From contig WBZZ01004058.1 in the NCBI GenBank assembly GCA_019918135.1, positions 208,501 through 272,500 of the forward strand: a stretch of DNA of 64,000 nucleotides, written 5' to 3'. This DNA is from Paulinella micropora. Lineage: Eukaryota; Cercozoa; Imbricatea; Euglyphida; Paulinellidae. Under the pieces are notes generated by a model. It was not told the origin of the DNA. It made no database searches and worked only from the letters and a program-made list of their open reading frames with translations. Below are positions 28,650 through 38,990 of this stretch, piece after piece. The translations under genes were made by a program, and so were the position numbers. Within the stretch, counting starts at the first letter, position 1, and each line of letters starts with the position of its first letter.

Positions 28650-29246
28650 ATGGCCGGTTACGACGAGGCTTGGGTGAACGAGGGCGAAACCAAGGACCTA
28701 ATGTGTGCAATTTGCCTGTGCGTGGCACGCGACATCGTGCAGCACGGCTGCGGCGCCTCGTTCTGCGAAGCCTGCTTTAAGCAAAACCAAGCGGCGGGGC
28801 GCCCTTGCGCCAACTGCCGGGGGCCAGATGACGCGGCGGCCGCCAACCGCGATCGCCTCGCGGTACAGAACCTCACGATCCGCTGCCCGTCCAACTGCGG
28901 TGCCACCTTCCGCCTCGGGGACAAGTCGCGGCACTTGGCCGACAAATGCCCGGCCCTCGCCGCAGCTGCTGCTAGTACCACCAGATCTGCCTGTGTATGC
29001 ATTTACAATATTGGGTATGAAGGTTATAGCATTAAGGGAGCTGTTACCCTGTTTAAGAAAGATGTGGGTTCGGCCGTCTGCGACCCGCATTGCTCTAATA
29101 AAGCTGCAAGAACTAGGAATCTGGTGGGCGGGGCTTGCGATTGGTGTGCAATGGATGCGGCATGCCGCAAGGGCTGGGAGTACGTAGGAGCGGTGACCGT
29201 AGGAGAGCACAGATCTGTGCAGTATTCCTTGCGCAAGCAACTCTGA
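28650..29246 (+). CDS. RING-finger / TRAF-type zinc-finger protein (putative E3 ubiquitin ligase)
   Basis: 198 residues from ATG at 28650. Residues ~18-58 form a RING-like finger: CAICLCVARDIVQHGCGASF then CEACF and CANC, with Cys at the position often held by His. Residues ~80-105 form a TRAF-type finger, CPSNCGATFRLGDKSRHLAD-KC. RING plus TRAF-type fingers are typical of E3 ligases that transfer ubiquitin and of TRAF adaptors. The C-terminal ~90 residues are Cys-containing (CDPHC, CDWCAMDAACRKGW) and match no domain I know; there is no MATH domain. Confidence 0.75.
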   Translation: MAGYDEAWVNEGETKDLMCAICLCVARDIVQHGCGASFCEACFKQNQAAGRPCANCRGPDDAAAANRDRLAVQNLTIRCPSNCGATFRLGDKSRHLADKCPALAAAAASTTRSACVCIYNIGYEGYSIKGAVTLFKKDVGSAVCDPHCSNKAARTRNLVGGACDWCAMDAACRKGWEYVGAVTVGEHRSVQYSLRKQL

Positions 29247-29690
29247 TTAAAAACAATTTTTCTGATCGTTTTTCTTGCCAAGGCGCGGGTGGGTGAGCCC
29301 CCGGGGGTCTGTGTTTGGCTGCCAAAATCAAGATACAAGTTTATTCGGGCTCTGTGCTGGTATCACTTGTTGCGCAATCCTCGCATTGGTCTGTGCCTGC
29401 CTTCTCTAGAAACATTGTACGCTCTCTCCCTGACCTTAACAACGCATAAATACCAATCTCTCTCCGAGAGTTTGCAAAAGAAAAGAAAAAAAAGATTCTT
29501 TTAATTAATAAAAGCTTTTGTACCAAAGTCAGACCGTTAGGCGCGGGCTGCCGGAGGCCGAGCAGGAAAACATCGTTTGCCAGTGGGTACTCTGAAAATG
29601 TTGCTGCAACAAATGTCCACTGCCTGCTACCACCACGCAGGGCACCGCGCCGCCCGACAGTCTGCCAGCAGGGCAGTGCCCTGCTGACAG
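29247..29690. other. Intergenic, unassigned
   Basis: Moderately AT-rich DNA with weak open frames on both strands; none has a convincing start or motif. I see nothing definite. Confidence 0.4.
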
Positions 29691-30560
29691 GGAAGGAGAG
29701 GGGAGTGCTCCTCCCCCCCCCCCCCCCGTTCCCCCCTCTTCCCCTTGTCCCCCTGTTTACCCCCTCGTCCCTTGTTTGCGCGTGCAAACAGATCCCAACA
29801 AATTTTTTTTCTACTTTTCATATTCCAGCAGATATTTCCGCAGATCTTGCGCACCGTGCTCCAGCGCAGCCCTGCGGCGGATGGATCGGTGGTGGTCGCT
29901 GTGCCAGATGGACAAGGGCCTCACGACTCCCGACGGCGCCCTGTCTATGCCATGGAAGCACGAATTGTCTTTCTCTCCCCCCCCCCACCCCCTCGTCTGA
30001 GAGCAGGGAGTGGGAGAGGGAAGGGGGCAGAGAGAGGGCGCCAGGAAAGTGTGAAATTACGCTGAATTAAAGCTCGACGGTCTTACACGTGACACTGAAG
30101 ACTAGGAGTGGGACTGGGAAGGGGGAGGGGCAGGGGGCGCGCTTCGCATGTGTACAAAAAAAATTAATAAAAAAATCCTTGACAAAGTTGTTAATCTTGG
30201 CACTGAGAACTAGGAGAGAGAGAGAGTGACAAGCCCCGCTCTGAGCCGATGTCCAAGCCGGTGCCCGATTCGTAGCAGACGGTGAGCCTCCAGTGCGCCA
30301 ATAAAGTGCAAAATTTTTTTTCGTGAAAGTTCGATGGTCTTACACTTGGCACGGAAAATTAGGAGAGGGAGAGGGAAGAAGCATGGGAGTGAAGCGCCAG
30401 GAAAGTGCAAAAAAAAAGTTTGTTTTAAATTAAAACTCGACAGAGTTTTACACTTGACACTGAGAACAGGGGGGGAGGGCGGGCGAGGAAAGGGGAGGGC
30501 AGGGGCGCGCTTCGCCGGTGTACAAAATAAAAAAATTCCTGGCAAAGCTTTTACCTTCGG
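29690..30560. repeat. Repeat cluster (one repeat A, several repeat B)
   Basis: A repeat-A copy lies at ~29780-29970 and repeat-B copies at ~30040-30110, 30135-30215, 30320-30360 and 30400-30555. The ~30215-30370 stretch matches ~21890-22100 (GA run, GACAAGCCCC, CTCTGAGCCGATGTCC, then GTGCAAAATTTTTTTTCGTG-like DNA), a further local duplication. Confidence 0.7.
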
Positions 30561-30750
30561 CATGCTCGACGACAACGGCCGAAAAAGCTAGCAAACCCGC
30601 CACCACCCATCCACCGGACCCAACATTACAATCCTTTACAGTTTGCGATCCACAAACAGTGATTCAAAAAATGTGATTTTTAATCGAAGGAACATAGGGG
30701 TCGTCTAAAGGCACAAAAAAGAATCCCCTAGCTACCCCTGCCGGCTTTTT

Positions 30751-30863
30751 CAAGATTCAACATACGGAGGTACGAAACAAACGAGTATGGGGCCAAAGAG
30801 ATTACGTGGCTCGTGAAGGTCTTTCTAGAATTTAACTGGACGCGGTATGGCAGCGGGTTGGGG
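30751..30863 (+). repeat. 113-bp duplication, copy 2 (partner 26501-26613)
   Basis: Direct copy of the coding-like fragment at 26501. The homology breaks exactly after GTTGGGGAC. The surrounding 30560-31190 has no gene and holds a palindrome-P copy at 30952-30981. Confidence 0.9.
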
Positions 30864-31199
30864 ACCTTTGATATTGGGCAGAAAAGAAACACATTTCGCC
30901 CCCTACCCCTCCTCCCCCTTCCCTCCCGCTCCCGATTTCCTCGTTCCGCTCCTTGAGCCCCCGGGGCTCAGGGGGCTCAGAGGGGGAAGAAAAAGGAGGG
31001 GAGTACCCCCCTCCTCCCTGTCTTTCTCCCCTTCCTCTCCCCTCTACCTCCTGTTCTTTTTCCCCCTCTATCTCTTCCCTATCTTTTTTAGAGCAGGTAG
31101 AAGAGGAGTATATAAGTAAAAGCAAAAAAAAGAAAAATACGCAGTTTGGCCGGGGGGCAAAAGAGTTGCTACCTAGGGCTCCCCCCTTTTTTTAAACCT

Positions 31200-32837
31200 A
31201 TGTCACATTCTGATTGCAAAAAATGCGGTAAGAAAAAAAATAAAGCCAGTAATAAAGCACAACTTGTGGGCGTGTCAGACAATGAGAAATGGCGCTACGT
31301 AGAACAAGCCCATCAGCTTTCGTCAGGCTTCATCACCGTCTGGGACAACTCAGGGCAATGGGACATTGCTATCAAAATGCACGAAAACGCTCCTAGGCTC
31401 GTGATTAGAAAGAATGTGACTGACGACGAGCTCGCACGCCTACTAACGCTGCGTACAGAGTTTGCCGAGTTGCGCGTGTGCGACGGCTCGGACAAGCGAA
31501 CAGCTTTGCCAAAAGATGCCTGGATAAGGGTCCGGGAGCTACAGTTGTGCCTTGCCGAATGGAAAGCGGATGATTTTACAATGTTTGTAAACGGTGTGGA
31601 CCAAGAACGTCATCGACCTGTAGAAAGTCGGCTCAACGAATTTGGCATCTTCGAAAGCGTGCTGCAGAAGCTGGATATCAGTGGCTGTGTCAAGGTCGAG
31701 TCTTTGCCCGAATTGAGCATATTCCAGAATCTAAAGGAGCTTAACGTGTGTCGAACCGGGATCAAGACGCTACGTGAGAATTTTGACTATGGAGATAATG
31801 GGCGGGCCCTGGAGCGGATCTGCTTTACCCTCGTGGAAGGCAAGAAGAATCTGTCCGACTATCTGCCAACAAACGTAAAACCCAAGAAGCTCGAGGTCCA
31901 CTATACCACATCCGCGGCTGAAGATGAGGTTGCAACAGTTAACCTCTCCGGCCTCTCTACATTGCCGGGCTTGGTTTCTCTGCGCTTCGTAAACAATACC
32001 ACCGATGCTGTAGAGCTAGCAGGCCAAGTTTGGCAAGATATTGAAAAGGCACTTTCTAAGAGCTTTGAAGATTTATTTCTGGTAGGTATTCAGCTAAATC
32101 AAGACAAAATCCAGCGCTTGCAGAAGTTTTCCCAGCGGCTGGTTGACTGCGGAAGAACGAGGGGCTTCAACACGTTGCACCTAGAAGGCTGCACTTGGGA
32201 GAAGCAACAGGGCGAGGTCGGGTATGATGCAGACTACAAAACTGCCGATAATGTAGACAGCGAGGTTGCCGCCTGTTTGGGATCCAAGATGAATGCCAGC
32301 AATTTGGAGTTTGTGGAATGTGCGTTCATAGGCGACGAGCTGGCAGAAGGCATGTGGTCTCGTGGTCAGAATCCTCGAATCAACAGTTTCAAGATGTGGT
32401 GGTGCTGGAATACTAACAAAATGTTCCCACCCCGTTACGGACAGCCCCCAAGACACAAGATGCCTTCACTGCAGAAACTAGCTCTCGACCCGTGCCCTCT
32501 GGATGACGAAAAGCTTGTTGCTGGTATCAAAGCCAGTAAGTCTCTTCAAAGCCTGACGATTGGCTCTGTAAGGGCCGAATCGTATGAAGCGCTGCAAGAG
32601 CTGGTGCTGGGGGCCAGGATTAAATCGCTGGGTCTGCACATGACATACGCGGATTTCGGCTTGATGTCCAGCCTTGTCAAGACCTGCCCCTCGCTCAAGA
32701 CCTTGGAGCTGCCCTACATGACAAAATTTACCTTGCCTCAGTGGTATGAGGTGTTGAAAGAAGCTGAGCTTCGTGGGTGCCAGGTGGTCTTTACGCTGCC
32801 AACGAACGTAAGACCGTACAAGAGTCTTCCTAAATAA
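31200..32837 (+). CDS. LRR protein with N-terminal CxxC motif (family K, intact copy)
   Basis: 545 residues; I choose the ATG at 31200 because the paralog at 44376 begins with the same MS...C..CGK. The N-terminus has CKKCGKKK, possibly one half of a zinc site. A conserved block WRYVEQAHQLSSGFITVWDN follows at ~35-55. Irregular LRRs span ~150-520 (LQKLDISGCVKVESLPEL, LVSLRFVNNTTDAVELAG, FNTLHLEGCTWE, LKTLELPYMTKFTLPQWY). No F-box is seen. Function unknown; LRR fans of this sort usually bind proteins. Paralogs: 42730-44376 (frameshifted) and 52346-53362 (degenerate). Confidence 0.75.
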   Translation: MSHSDCKKCGKKKNKASNKAQLVGVSDNEKWRYVEQAHQLSSGFITVWDNSGQWDIAIKMHENAPRLVIRKNVTDDELARLLTLRTEFAELRVCDGSDKRTALPKDAWIRVRELQLCLAEWKADDFTMFVNGVDQERHRPVESRLNEFGIFESVLQKLDISGCVKVESLPELSIFQNLKELNVCRTGIKTLRENFDYGDNGRALERICFTLVEGKKNLSDYLPTNVKPKKLEVHYTTSAAEDEVATVNLSGLSTLPGLVSLRFVNNTTDAVELAGQVWQDIEKALSKSFEDLFLVGIQLNQDKIQRLQKFSQRLVDCGRTRGFNTLHLEGCTWEKQQGEVGYDADYKTADNVDSEVAACLGSKMNASNLEFVECAFIGDELAEGMWSRGQNPRINSFKMWWCWNTNKMFPPRYGQPPRHKMPSLQKLALDPCPLDDEKLVAGIKASKSLQSLTIGSVRAESYEALQELVLGARIKSLGLHMTYADFGLMSSLVKTCPSLKTLELPYMTKFTLPQWYEVLKEAELRGCQVVFTLPTNVRPYKSLPK

Positions 32838-32959
32838 AAAATGCTTTTATCGTTGATTTCTTGGCCTAGACGTGCCGGATCATCCAAGGGGAACAAAAAA
32901 GAGAAACAGGAAAGGGGGTGAGGACACCGCCGCGCTGTTTGTAACAGGCATTCCCAACC

Positions 32960-33713
32960 TTGTGCTCCCTTATTATGATGATGATTATAATTTCGCTAAG
33001 CCACGGAGTTAAGAAAAGAGTGATGGCCCCCCTCTGTACCGGCGGAGCGCGTTCTTGTTTGGGGGGCTTGTTTTGGTTTCTTGTGCTTCTGCCCCGGGCG
33101 CAACCAAGGGATTTTTTAGTTAAGTTTGGCCAAGCCGCCTGTTCTTCAGAATCTGGTCCCAAGGTCATCCGCGCGGGCGACAGTGCTGCGCTCGGCTCCG
33201 CGATTGCCGAGGCTATTATGCAGCTGGATGGGATTCTTGAGGTTAGCTTGGAATCTGTTGTTGGTACTACTAACCTGTCCATACAAGTTCGGAGCCGGTG
33301 TGCTGGGCCAGGCAAGCGACACTTGCTGGAGTTTTCTGACAGCTGGGAACTGCTGCCGGATGCTGGCCTGCCTCAGCGTAGAAGCTTTGACTTTCCGCTT
33401 CTGCCCTCTTGCGTAGTGATCCTGAGTTGGTGGGCGGAGTGCCGGCAAGCAAAGTGACCCTTGCGTGGTGGCGGAGTACAGACTTAGTGCTTCACAGACT
33501 AACCTGTGGGCTAGGCCCGCTGATTCTTCTAGTGCCTATAGCTTAACCACACAGACCGAGGCGACGGCCCAAGAGACTCGATCCACGGAACGTGACTCTA
33601 GCTATGGCTACGCATTCTTTTTCCGCCTGGCCCTGACGCTGTTACTTATTCTAGGAACTCCGGCACTCGTGCTTGGCTTGGCCCACCGCGTTCACTGCAG
33701 CGTCGCTGATTAA
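32960..33713 (+). other. Uncertain coding region
   Basis: From ~33110 to 33455 a frame reads GQAACSSESGPKVIRAGDSA...LLEFSDSWELLPDAGLPQRR and looks coding. A second frame at 33465-33713 reads LWARPADSSSAYSLTTQTEA and ends with a membrane segment FFFRLALTLLLILGTPALVL. They may be exons or a frameshifted copy of one membrane protein. The perfect branch-like TACTAAC at ~33267 hints at an intron. Neither part begins with a convincing ATG. Confidence 0.3.
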
Positions 33714-34137
33714 AAGAAGAAAAAAAAGAGTTTTATTTTTAAAACTAGACCTTTTGAACGAACGAATTCCTTTGCTATAGAGATGGGGCAGGTAGGCGGG
33801 GTGGCGGTCGGTGCTAGTAATTTCCACTACTTTCAACTGCGCTGGCCTCCGCAGCTGCCCGCTTTTGCTCTTCTTCTTCGTTTAGCCCCGGGTCTTCCAA
33901 AAGCGGTGGGCTGAGAGCGGGGATCAGGAAAGGGAAGGGGCGCGCCAAGAAAATACCAAAAAAGGAAAATCAAGAAAGTACCAAAAAAGAATGTACCTTC
34001 AGCAGGAGTCTCGACAAGGGAGAGTGGGAAAGGGTGGCGCCCGGCATTGGGGAGCTTCAAAGTTGGTTGAGGCGTTTCATGCATTTTTTTATAGCTTCTG
34101 CACTCTTCCCCTCCCCCCTTGCCCTTCCCCTGTTCGT

Positions 34138-34165
34138 TGAGCCCCCCGGGCTCAGGGGGCTCAGG
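34138..34165. repeat. Palindrome P, copy
   Basis: TTGAGCCCCCCGGGCTCAGG followed by GGGCTCAG. A G-run/C-run palindrome follows at 34186-34206, the usual companion. Confidence 0.7.
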
Positions 34166-34538
34166 GGGAGGGAAGAGGAAAAAAGGGGGGGGGGCGCCCC
34201 CCCCCGTCAGGAAGAGGCAAGGGGGAGAGAAAGGGGGGGGGCGCCAAGAAAGTGCGCAAAATAATAAGCTCAATTAAAGCTCGGCGGTCTTACACTTGCC
34301 ACTGAAAACTAGGAGCGGGAGAGGGAAGAGGCGGGGGGGGGGAGAGAGGCAGAACCGTTGCTTGTTCCCGTCGTCCTTCTCCCTCGGGGGTGAGGCGCTC
34401 CCTCCCTCCCTCCTCCTCCCCCCCCCCCCTTCCCTTCTTGCTGCCGCTGGCGCAGGATTGAAAAAACAGGGGGGGGGGACACCCCCCCCCTCAGGTGCGC
34501 GTTCCAGAGATAGACAGGTGGGAACAAATCTGTCAAAG

Positions 34539-34753
34539 GCTTATAACAATTCGTGAACGCGCGTGACCTTTCTCCTCCAAGAAAAAGAAGATCTCCATGC
34601 CTCTGCTAACGATGGTGGCGGCCGCGGCTACAGGTAAGGACAGAGTAGCTCGATTGATTTGACAGAGAGAGAGAGAGAGAGAGACAGTTAGCAAGACAAA
34701 AGAAGACAAAATCCTAGGTGCACGCCGTGTGTGTATATGTGCGTGTGGTAGCT
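34539..34753 (+). repeat. ~210-bp duplication, copy 1, with a possible first exon (partner 41097-41302)
   Basis: It contains ATGCCTCTGCTAACGATGGT (MPLLTMVAAAAT) running into ACAG/GTAAGG at ~34632, which looks like a short first exon with a 5' splice site. The partner reads ACGGATAAGG at this point, so the donor is destroyed there. The copy also has a longer (GA)n run. Confidence 0.75.
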
Positions 34754-34814
34754 AGCACGCTGGGCGCCACCGCCAGAGCGGTCGCCATATCAGGAGCCCT
34801 GGCTACAACCGCCG

Positions 34815-34992
34815 GCGGCGGGTGTGCAGAGCCTCGGCCATGTAGCAGTGGTGGCTCGGGGTTATGGCCGCGGTGACAAGCCCCGCAGGGCCAGGAGAGT
34901 ACCAACTCGTGCCCGTGCTGTCTAGCGCCGCCTCGGTCGAGGAGCTGGAATTGGAGCGGATCCCACGCTTGAGCCAGAGAGAGCTGGCAGCG
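34815..34992 (+). pseudogene. F-box/LRR scrap
   Basis: QSLGHVAVVARGYG-like and SSAASVEELELERIPRLSQR readings match the region between the F-box and the first LRR of the 19289-20980 gene (QSLGSVTVVPRGHGY, SSPASVEELELKRIPRLT). The two pieces are in different frames and lead nowhere. Confidence 0.65.
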
Positions 34993-35011
34993 AGTGTGTC
35001 TTCCCTCTCCC

Positions 35012-35940
35012 CTATCTCTTTCGTCGCCCCTGTTCTTTGAGCCCCCCGGGCTCAGGGGGCTCAAGGAGAAAAAAAAGAGCAGCAAGGGAGGGGGGAGTGC
35101 CCCCCCTTCCTCTCTCCCCTTTTCTAGCTCGTGGTGACTCTTCAGGTATCGTAACCCGAAGCCATCGCAAAACATACCAGGCGTAAAGATCCGTCTCCCT
35201 CGGCACGTCACTCCTCAATTGTTCCAATTGAGGGTTGCTGTGTCCGGGAGGTGGGGGTGTCTGATCAGAGGAACTGCTGGCCCCTGTGTGCGCAGGACTA
35301 TTACAAGTGAGGAGGACATCACCTCCGCTTGTTATTGTCGCACCAGCACCATCGCTGCTTTTGTGTTGCTGGCCTACCTGAACCAGCTCCTGATGCACAC
35401 AGCTGTGCTCCTCCTCGAATGTGATTGAAAGCTTTATTGTTATGCCTTGGCTAGTCTCCGTGATGTCTTGTGTAACCACCTGCGCCGGCACAACAAGGCA
35501 TGATTGTAAAGCTTCCTGCGCCGAGCTTGGCAAAAGCAAACAAGCCGGCTGGAGTTTCGACTGTACCTTGGCTTGCGCGGGTAGCTTCAAGGCCGTCCTG
35601 ATGATCTCGACCAAGTTGAATGCCGGAGCGGTAGCACCTGCGAATATATTACAGCTGAATGTGCTTTGTTGTGGAAAGTGAATACAGTTGAGATAGCGTG
35701 CCCGAAATGTTCGGATATCAGATGGGGCAATAGCTGTTTCTCTAGCTCAGCTCGTTCAAAGGCATCGAGCTCTCCTGCCCCCTCTTCTTCGGAAGCCCGA
35801 ACCCGCGCTGTGTCATCCGATTCCTTGGCAGAGGGTTCCTCATCATCCTTGGCAGAGGGTTCGGGTTCGTCGTCTTTCTCCTCGCTCGACAAGTAGCTGA
35901 AACAAGATCCACCGCTCCGAACATGTGTATTTAGGTACAT
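35012..35940 (-). pseudogene. Acidic hypothetical gene with an apparent frameshift
   Basis: From ATG at 35940 the frame reads MYLNTHVRSGGSCFSYLSSE, then a Glu/Asp/Ser-rich stretch (EEKDDEPEPSAKDDEEPSAK) and AFERAELEKQLLPHL. Near 35730 the coding character moves to another frame: AIAPSDIRTFRARYLNCIHF, LVEIIRTALKLPAQAKVQSK, then a Pro/Ser-rich tail that ends in palindrome-P DNA. I see no splice pair that repairs the phase, so a 1-nt indel is likely. No family recognised. Confidence 0.45.
35037..35064. repeat. Palindrome P, copy
   Basis: TTGAGCCCCCCGGGCTCAGG then GGGCTCAA. It provides the last residues of the overlapping minus-strand frame. Confidence 0.7.
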
Positions 35941-36500
35941 TCTTTTAAAGCCCCTCCCCCTTCCCACCCCCGCTCTCGATTCTCAGACGGGGGACTAAGA
36001 CAATCCATGCTTCCTCCTTCCCTGTCTGTTCCCTCTCCCTCTCCTAGTTTTCAGTGCCAAGTGTAAGATAGTCGAGCTTTAATTCAGCGTATTCTTTTTT
36101 CGCACTTTCTTGGCGCGCCCTCTCCCGCCCCCCCTCCCCATTTCCTCTCCCGCTCCCTATTCTTAGACTGGGGGGCGCCCCCTCCCCTTCTCTTTGGCGC
36201 CCCTCCCCCCTCTCTGTCTCTCCTTTAAATTTGTCTTGTGTCTTCCCTCTCCTCTATTCCCTGTACTACTCGACAAGGACAAAACGCACCATTTTAACTT
36301 TTGGCATTTGCCAAGGTAGCTCTGGCACCGGCGCCCCCCCCTTTCCTGCACTCTTCTTACTTTTCCAACAAACCCCCCCCCCCCTCTCCGTCGGAGGAGA
36401 GAGGAAGAGAGGGGGTGGGGGGAAAGAGTAGCTCAAGAGAGGAGGGGGGGGGGCGCCTCCCCCCACACCCCGTACACACACACAAGGGCAAAGGGCGCAG
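35941..36500. other. Intergenic C/T-rich DNA with reversed repeat B
   Basis: A reversed repeat-B copy lies at ~36050-36115 (CAGTGCCAAGTGTAAGATAG ... CTTGGCGCGCCC). The rest is pyrimidine-rich with a G-run/C-run palindrome at ~36445. No gene seen. Confidence 0.6.
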
Positions 36501-36514
36501 ACAAGCTAAGAAGG

Positions 36515-37525
36515 ATGGACGCGCTGCCTACCAAAGAGGACTTCCTGCTCGCAGACTCGGCGGAAACGCAACAGGCGCTGTGCGTTAAGCTCCAAAACAT
36601 GGCAGTGAAAAAGAACAATAAGCACCTGCAGGGGCTGCGCCCTGTGTACTTGGGCACCATGTCACTAGCAAACGCGCGGCGTCCAGTCAGCACGCTCCAG
36701 GCACGGTACTGGGTCCTGAAGAATAAGTGGCAGGCGCGTCTGGCGCCTTACTTCATGCCGGGCGCCCCCAAGTGGCACATTGACCACATCGTTCCCAAAA
36801 GATGGGGGGGAGTAGACCACCCCTACAATTACGTGATAATGCCCGGTTCGGCTAACCTGTGTTTCAAAGAGTTTCTGACGTCCGAGAAGCTGGCCTACAT
36901 CGGCAGTGTCGCGGCGCGAGGGGCTGCACGCCTGTGCAATTTCCTGCGCCCCTACATGTTGGAGGGACTAGCAGAGCTACCCTGGCAAATGCCCATCGCG
37001 GGGAGTCTAGACAGCAGCATCTTTTCCCGTTGGGACGCGGAATCGTGCATCCCCCGGCCCGAGCGCACACGCTCAACTCCCGCGAAGAAAAGAAAACATA
37101 AAGTGCAAGAAGAGGAGGATAAGAAAGCACAAGATGGCGAGACGGAGTCACTGCCAGCGAAGACCCCCAAGAAGGGGCGCCGCCGCAAGCTAGCTCAAGC
37201 GGTGTCCGTCTCAGCGGATATAGTCCCCGCCAAACGAGCACGACCTGCAAGCCGCAAGGCCCCGCGGGATAAACATGCAATTACTGAAGAGCCCCCCGAC
37301 GAACACGCTCTGCTCCTATTTAGTAACACCTTCCCCAACCTGCAGGCAGATCCAGGGATTGTCAACGAGTGTCAACGCACGAATTTTGTCAAACGCTGCC
37401 AGCTGCTCAAATTATTTCGTGAAAGTACTTTCCAGGAAATCTGGCAAAAAGAGGCCAAGTCTTCGGCGGGTTTGTGCCTCGCCAGCAATCTGGATTTCTT
37501 TTGGTGTTCCTTCAGCTTAACCTAA
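36515..37525 (+). CDS. HNH-type nuclease domain protein
   Basis: 336 residues from ATG. Residues ~45-135 parallel the HNH genes at 13.4 and 15.9 kb: PVYLGTMSLANARRPVSTLQ, then WHIDHIVPKRWGGVDHPYNY with the two His and the Asn of the HNH motif, then YIGSVAARGAARLCNF. A basic, nuclear-signal-rich region follows (PAKKRKHKVQEEEDKKAQDG, KGRRRKLAQ). Unlike the 14445 gene it lacks the N-terminal modules. Nuclear DNA nuclease inferred. The stop is followed at once by another coding-like frame, so the true 3' end may be elsewhere. Confidence 0.7.
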   Translation: MDALPTKEDFLLADSAETQQALCVKLQNMAVKKNNKHLQGLRPVYLGTMSLANARRPVSTLQARYWVLKNKWQARLAPYFMPGAPKWHIDHIVPKRWGGVDHPYNYVIMPGSANLCFKEFLTSEKLAYIGSVAARGAARLCNFLRPYMLEGLAELPWQMPIAGSLDSSIFSRWDAESCIPRPERTRSTPAKKRKHKVQEEEDKKAQDGETESLPAKTPKKGRRRKLAQAVSVSADIVPAKRARPASRKAPRDKHAITEEPPDEHALLLFSNTFPNLQADPGIVNECQRTNFVKRCQLLKLFRESTFQEIWQKEAKSSAGLCLASNLDFFWCSFSLT

Positions 37526-37917
37526 ACAAGCATGCCTCCCAGCTCCAGCTCACTACCCTCAAATTGGACCTTCCACGCATCACACAAGCACTGCGCCAAA
37601 TCTTTCTTCTTTTTCCGCACATACTCTGGTCACCCAGCGCTTATGTCACAACCATGCTGAAAGCAGACCCCCCGGAGACTCTGCCGACCCAGCCTGCTCT
37701 CGCTGCCAGTGCGCGCCTGCTGCAAACCCTACTACCCTGCAAGCTACTGCGCATAGTAAACCGAGAACGTTCTGACGGGCGGTTCAAAGCAAGCGGTGTA
37801 ACATTCTCACGGTATGAACTCGTGCCCGACACCCTGCAGGGCAAGTCTACATTCGAAATTGCAGAGACCTGCACGCTAGAGTACTGGGGGCAAGGGGTAG
37901 TAATTGCAAGTGAATAA
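37520..37917 (+). other. Coding-like stretch after the HNH gene
   Basis: In another frame the DNA reads KHASQLQLTTLKLDLPRITQ, LLQTLLPCKLLRIVNRERSD, SRYELVPDTLQGKSTFEIAE to a TAA at 37917. There is no good ATG. It may be a further exon of the HNH gene, the result of a 1-nt indel, or a separate gene start missed. Confidence 0.4.
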
Positions 37918-38189
37918 ACCAAGCATTTCTATAAAATTCTTTTGAAAAGAGCGGAAACAGCGCTTTATGAAAAAGCGAACGCAGACTTTTTCTGTCCCTG
38001 TGACACACACTAATACCCCGCGCGCCCACACCGCCAAGGGGGGCGGGGGGGGGGGAGCGAGAGAGGGAAGGGAGGGGGCGCCCCCCTTCCCACCGCTTCC
38101 TCCCTCTTGCTTGCCTTCCGACACAGCCTGCTCGGCTGTTTCGGACCCGCCGCCGGGTAGGTAGGCGGCGGGTATTGAATTACACTAGA

Positions 38190-38247
38190 AGAAGGAACGT
38201 TGACAAAATATGGAGTCGGGAACGTTGACGTTGTCAACGTTCCTTCT
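38190..38247. repeat. Perfect 17-bp inverted repeat
   Basis: AGAAGGAACGTTGACAA (38190-38206) and TTGTCAACGTTCCTTCT (38231-38247), spacer 24 bp containing a third partial GGAACGTTGAC. Stable hairpin in DNA or RNA. Confidence 0.9.
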
Positions 38248-38375
38248 CAAGGGGTCTTCCATTGAAGACGAACCCTAACCCCAACATAAACACTTCCGCT
38301 TACCATTCTTGGGTGACTGCGGCGCGTTCGCGCCTGCGTGCTGACGTTAGGCTATAGTGGTGGCCTCGCGGCTTC

Positions 38376-38405
38376 GGCTCTACTGGCGCTAGCGTCAGTA
38401 GAGCC
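38376..38405. repeat. Perfect 10-bp stem hairpin
   Basis: GGCTCTACTG and CAGTAGAGCC around GCGCTAGCGT, itself a near-palindrome. An outer GTTAGGCT/AGCCTAAC pair surrounds it (~38347-38408). Confidence 0.85.
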
Positions 38406-38552
38406 TAACCTCCGGACCTTACCGAGACTCTTCCGTAATTGGCTGCGGACGCGGCACGGTCCGCTTTGGACCAGGTGGGCTACCCAAAGCTGTTGCTGAG
38501 ACAAAGACAGCGCGATTTGTCTGTATAGTGTTTTTAATCAATGCTGCTTGCA

Positions 38553-38990
38553 CTAGGCGTCGGGGCCCGAGGCTGCGGTGGACCATTTCAGCACGCCGAG
38601 GTCTACCCCCTGCGGGACGACGAAGCCCTTGAACTCGTCGAACGTTGTATGCCGCGGCTTGTGGCAGTTCGAGTTAGGGGCCAGCGGCCAGCCGGAGCAA
38701 ATGGTGTACTGGACACAGAGGCGGATCCGCCCGTCGACGCTTACCTCCAGCTTGTTTTGCTTGATGGCAGAGCTTGCGTAATTGAATTCAAACAGCAGCG
38801 GGAAAAAGGTTTTGTCAGGAAAGAAATATGTGACGGCTTGCGCGGGCCGCCAGTTCGCAGGCAACTGCAGCAAAGTACACCAGGCCTCCACTCTAGTTGT
38901 GTTACTCTTTGTCGTACTGTTTGGAGGAAGGGCCGTGGCCTCTTCGAAGCGCAGTCGGTCCTGGTCGAAAACGACGTGCCCCTCTAGCAT
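38553..38990 (-). CDS. Hypothetical beta-rich protein
   Basis: 145 residues from ATG at 38990. It starts HVVFDQDRLRFEEATALPPN and continues with alternating hydrophobic and polar strands (TFFPLLFEFNYASSAIKQNK, LEVSVDGRIRLCVQYTICSG), suggesting a lectin- or jelly-roll-like beta domain. No signal peptide or catalytic motif. The opposite strand is also open over the same interval, so strand choice rests on the ATG and the amino-acid pattern. Confidence 0.5.
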   Translation of the reverse strand: MLEGHVVFDQDRLRFEEATALPPNSTTKSNTTRVEAWCTLLQLPANWRPAQAVTYFFPDKTFFPLLFEFNYASSAIKQNKLEVSVDGRIRLCVQYTICSGWPLAPNSNCHKPRHTTFDEFKGFVVPQGVDLGVLKWSTAASGPDA

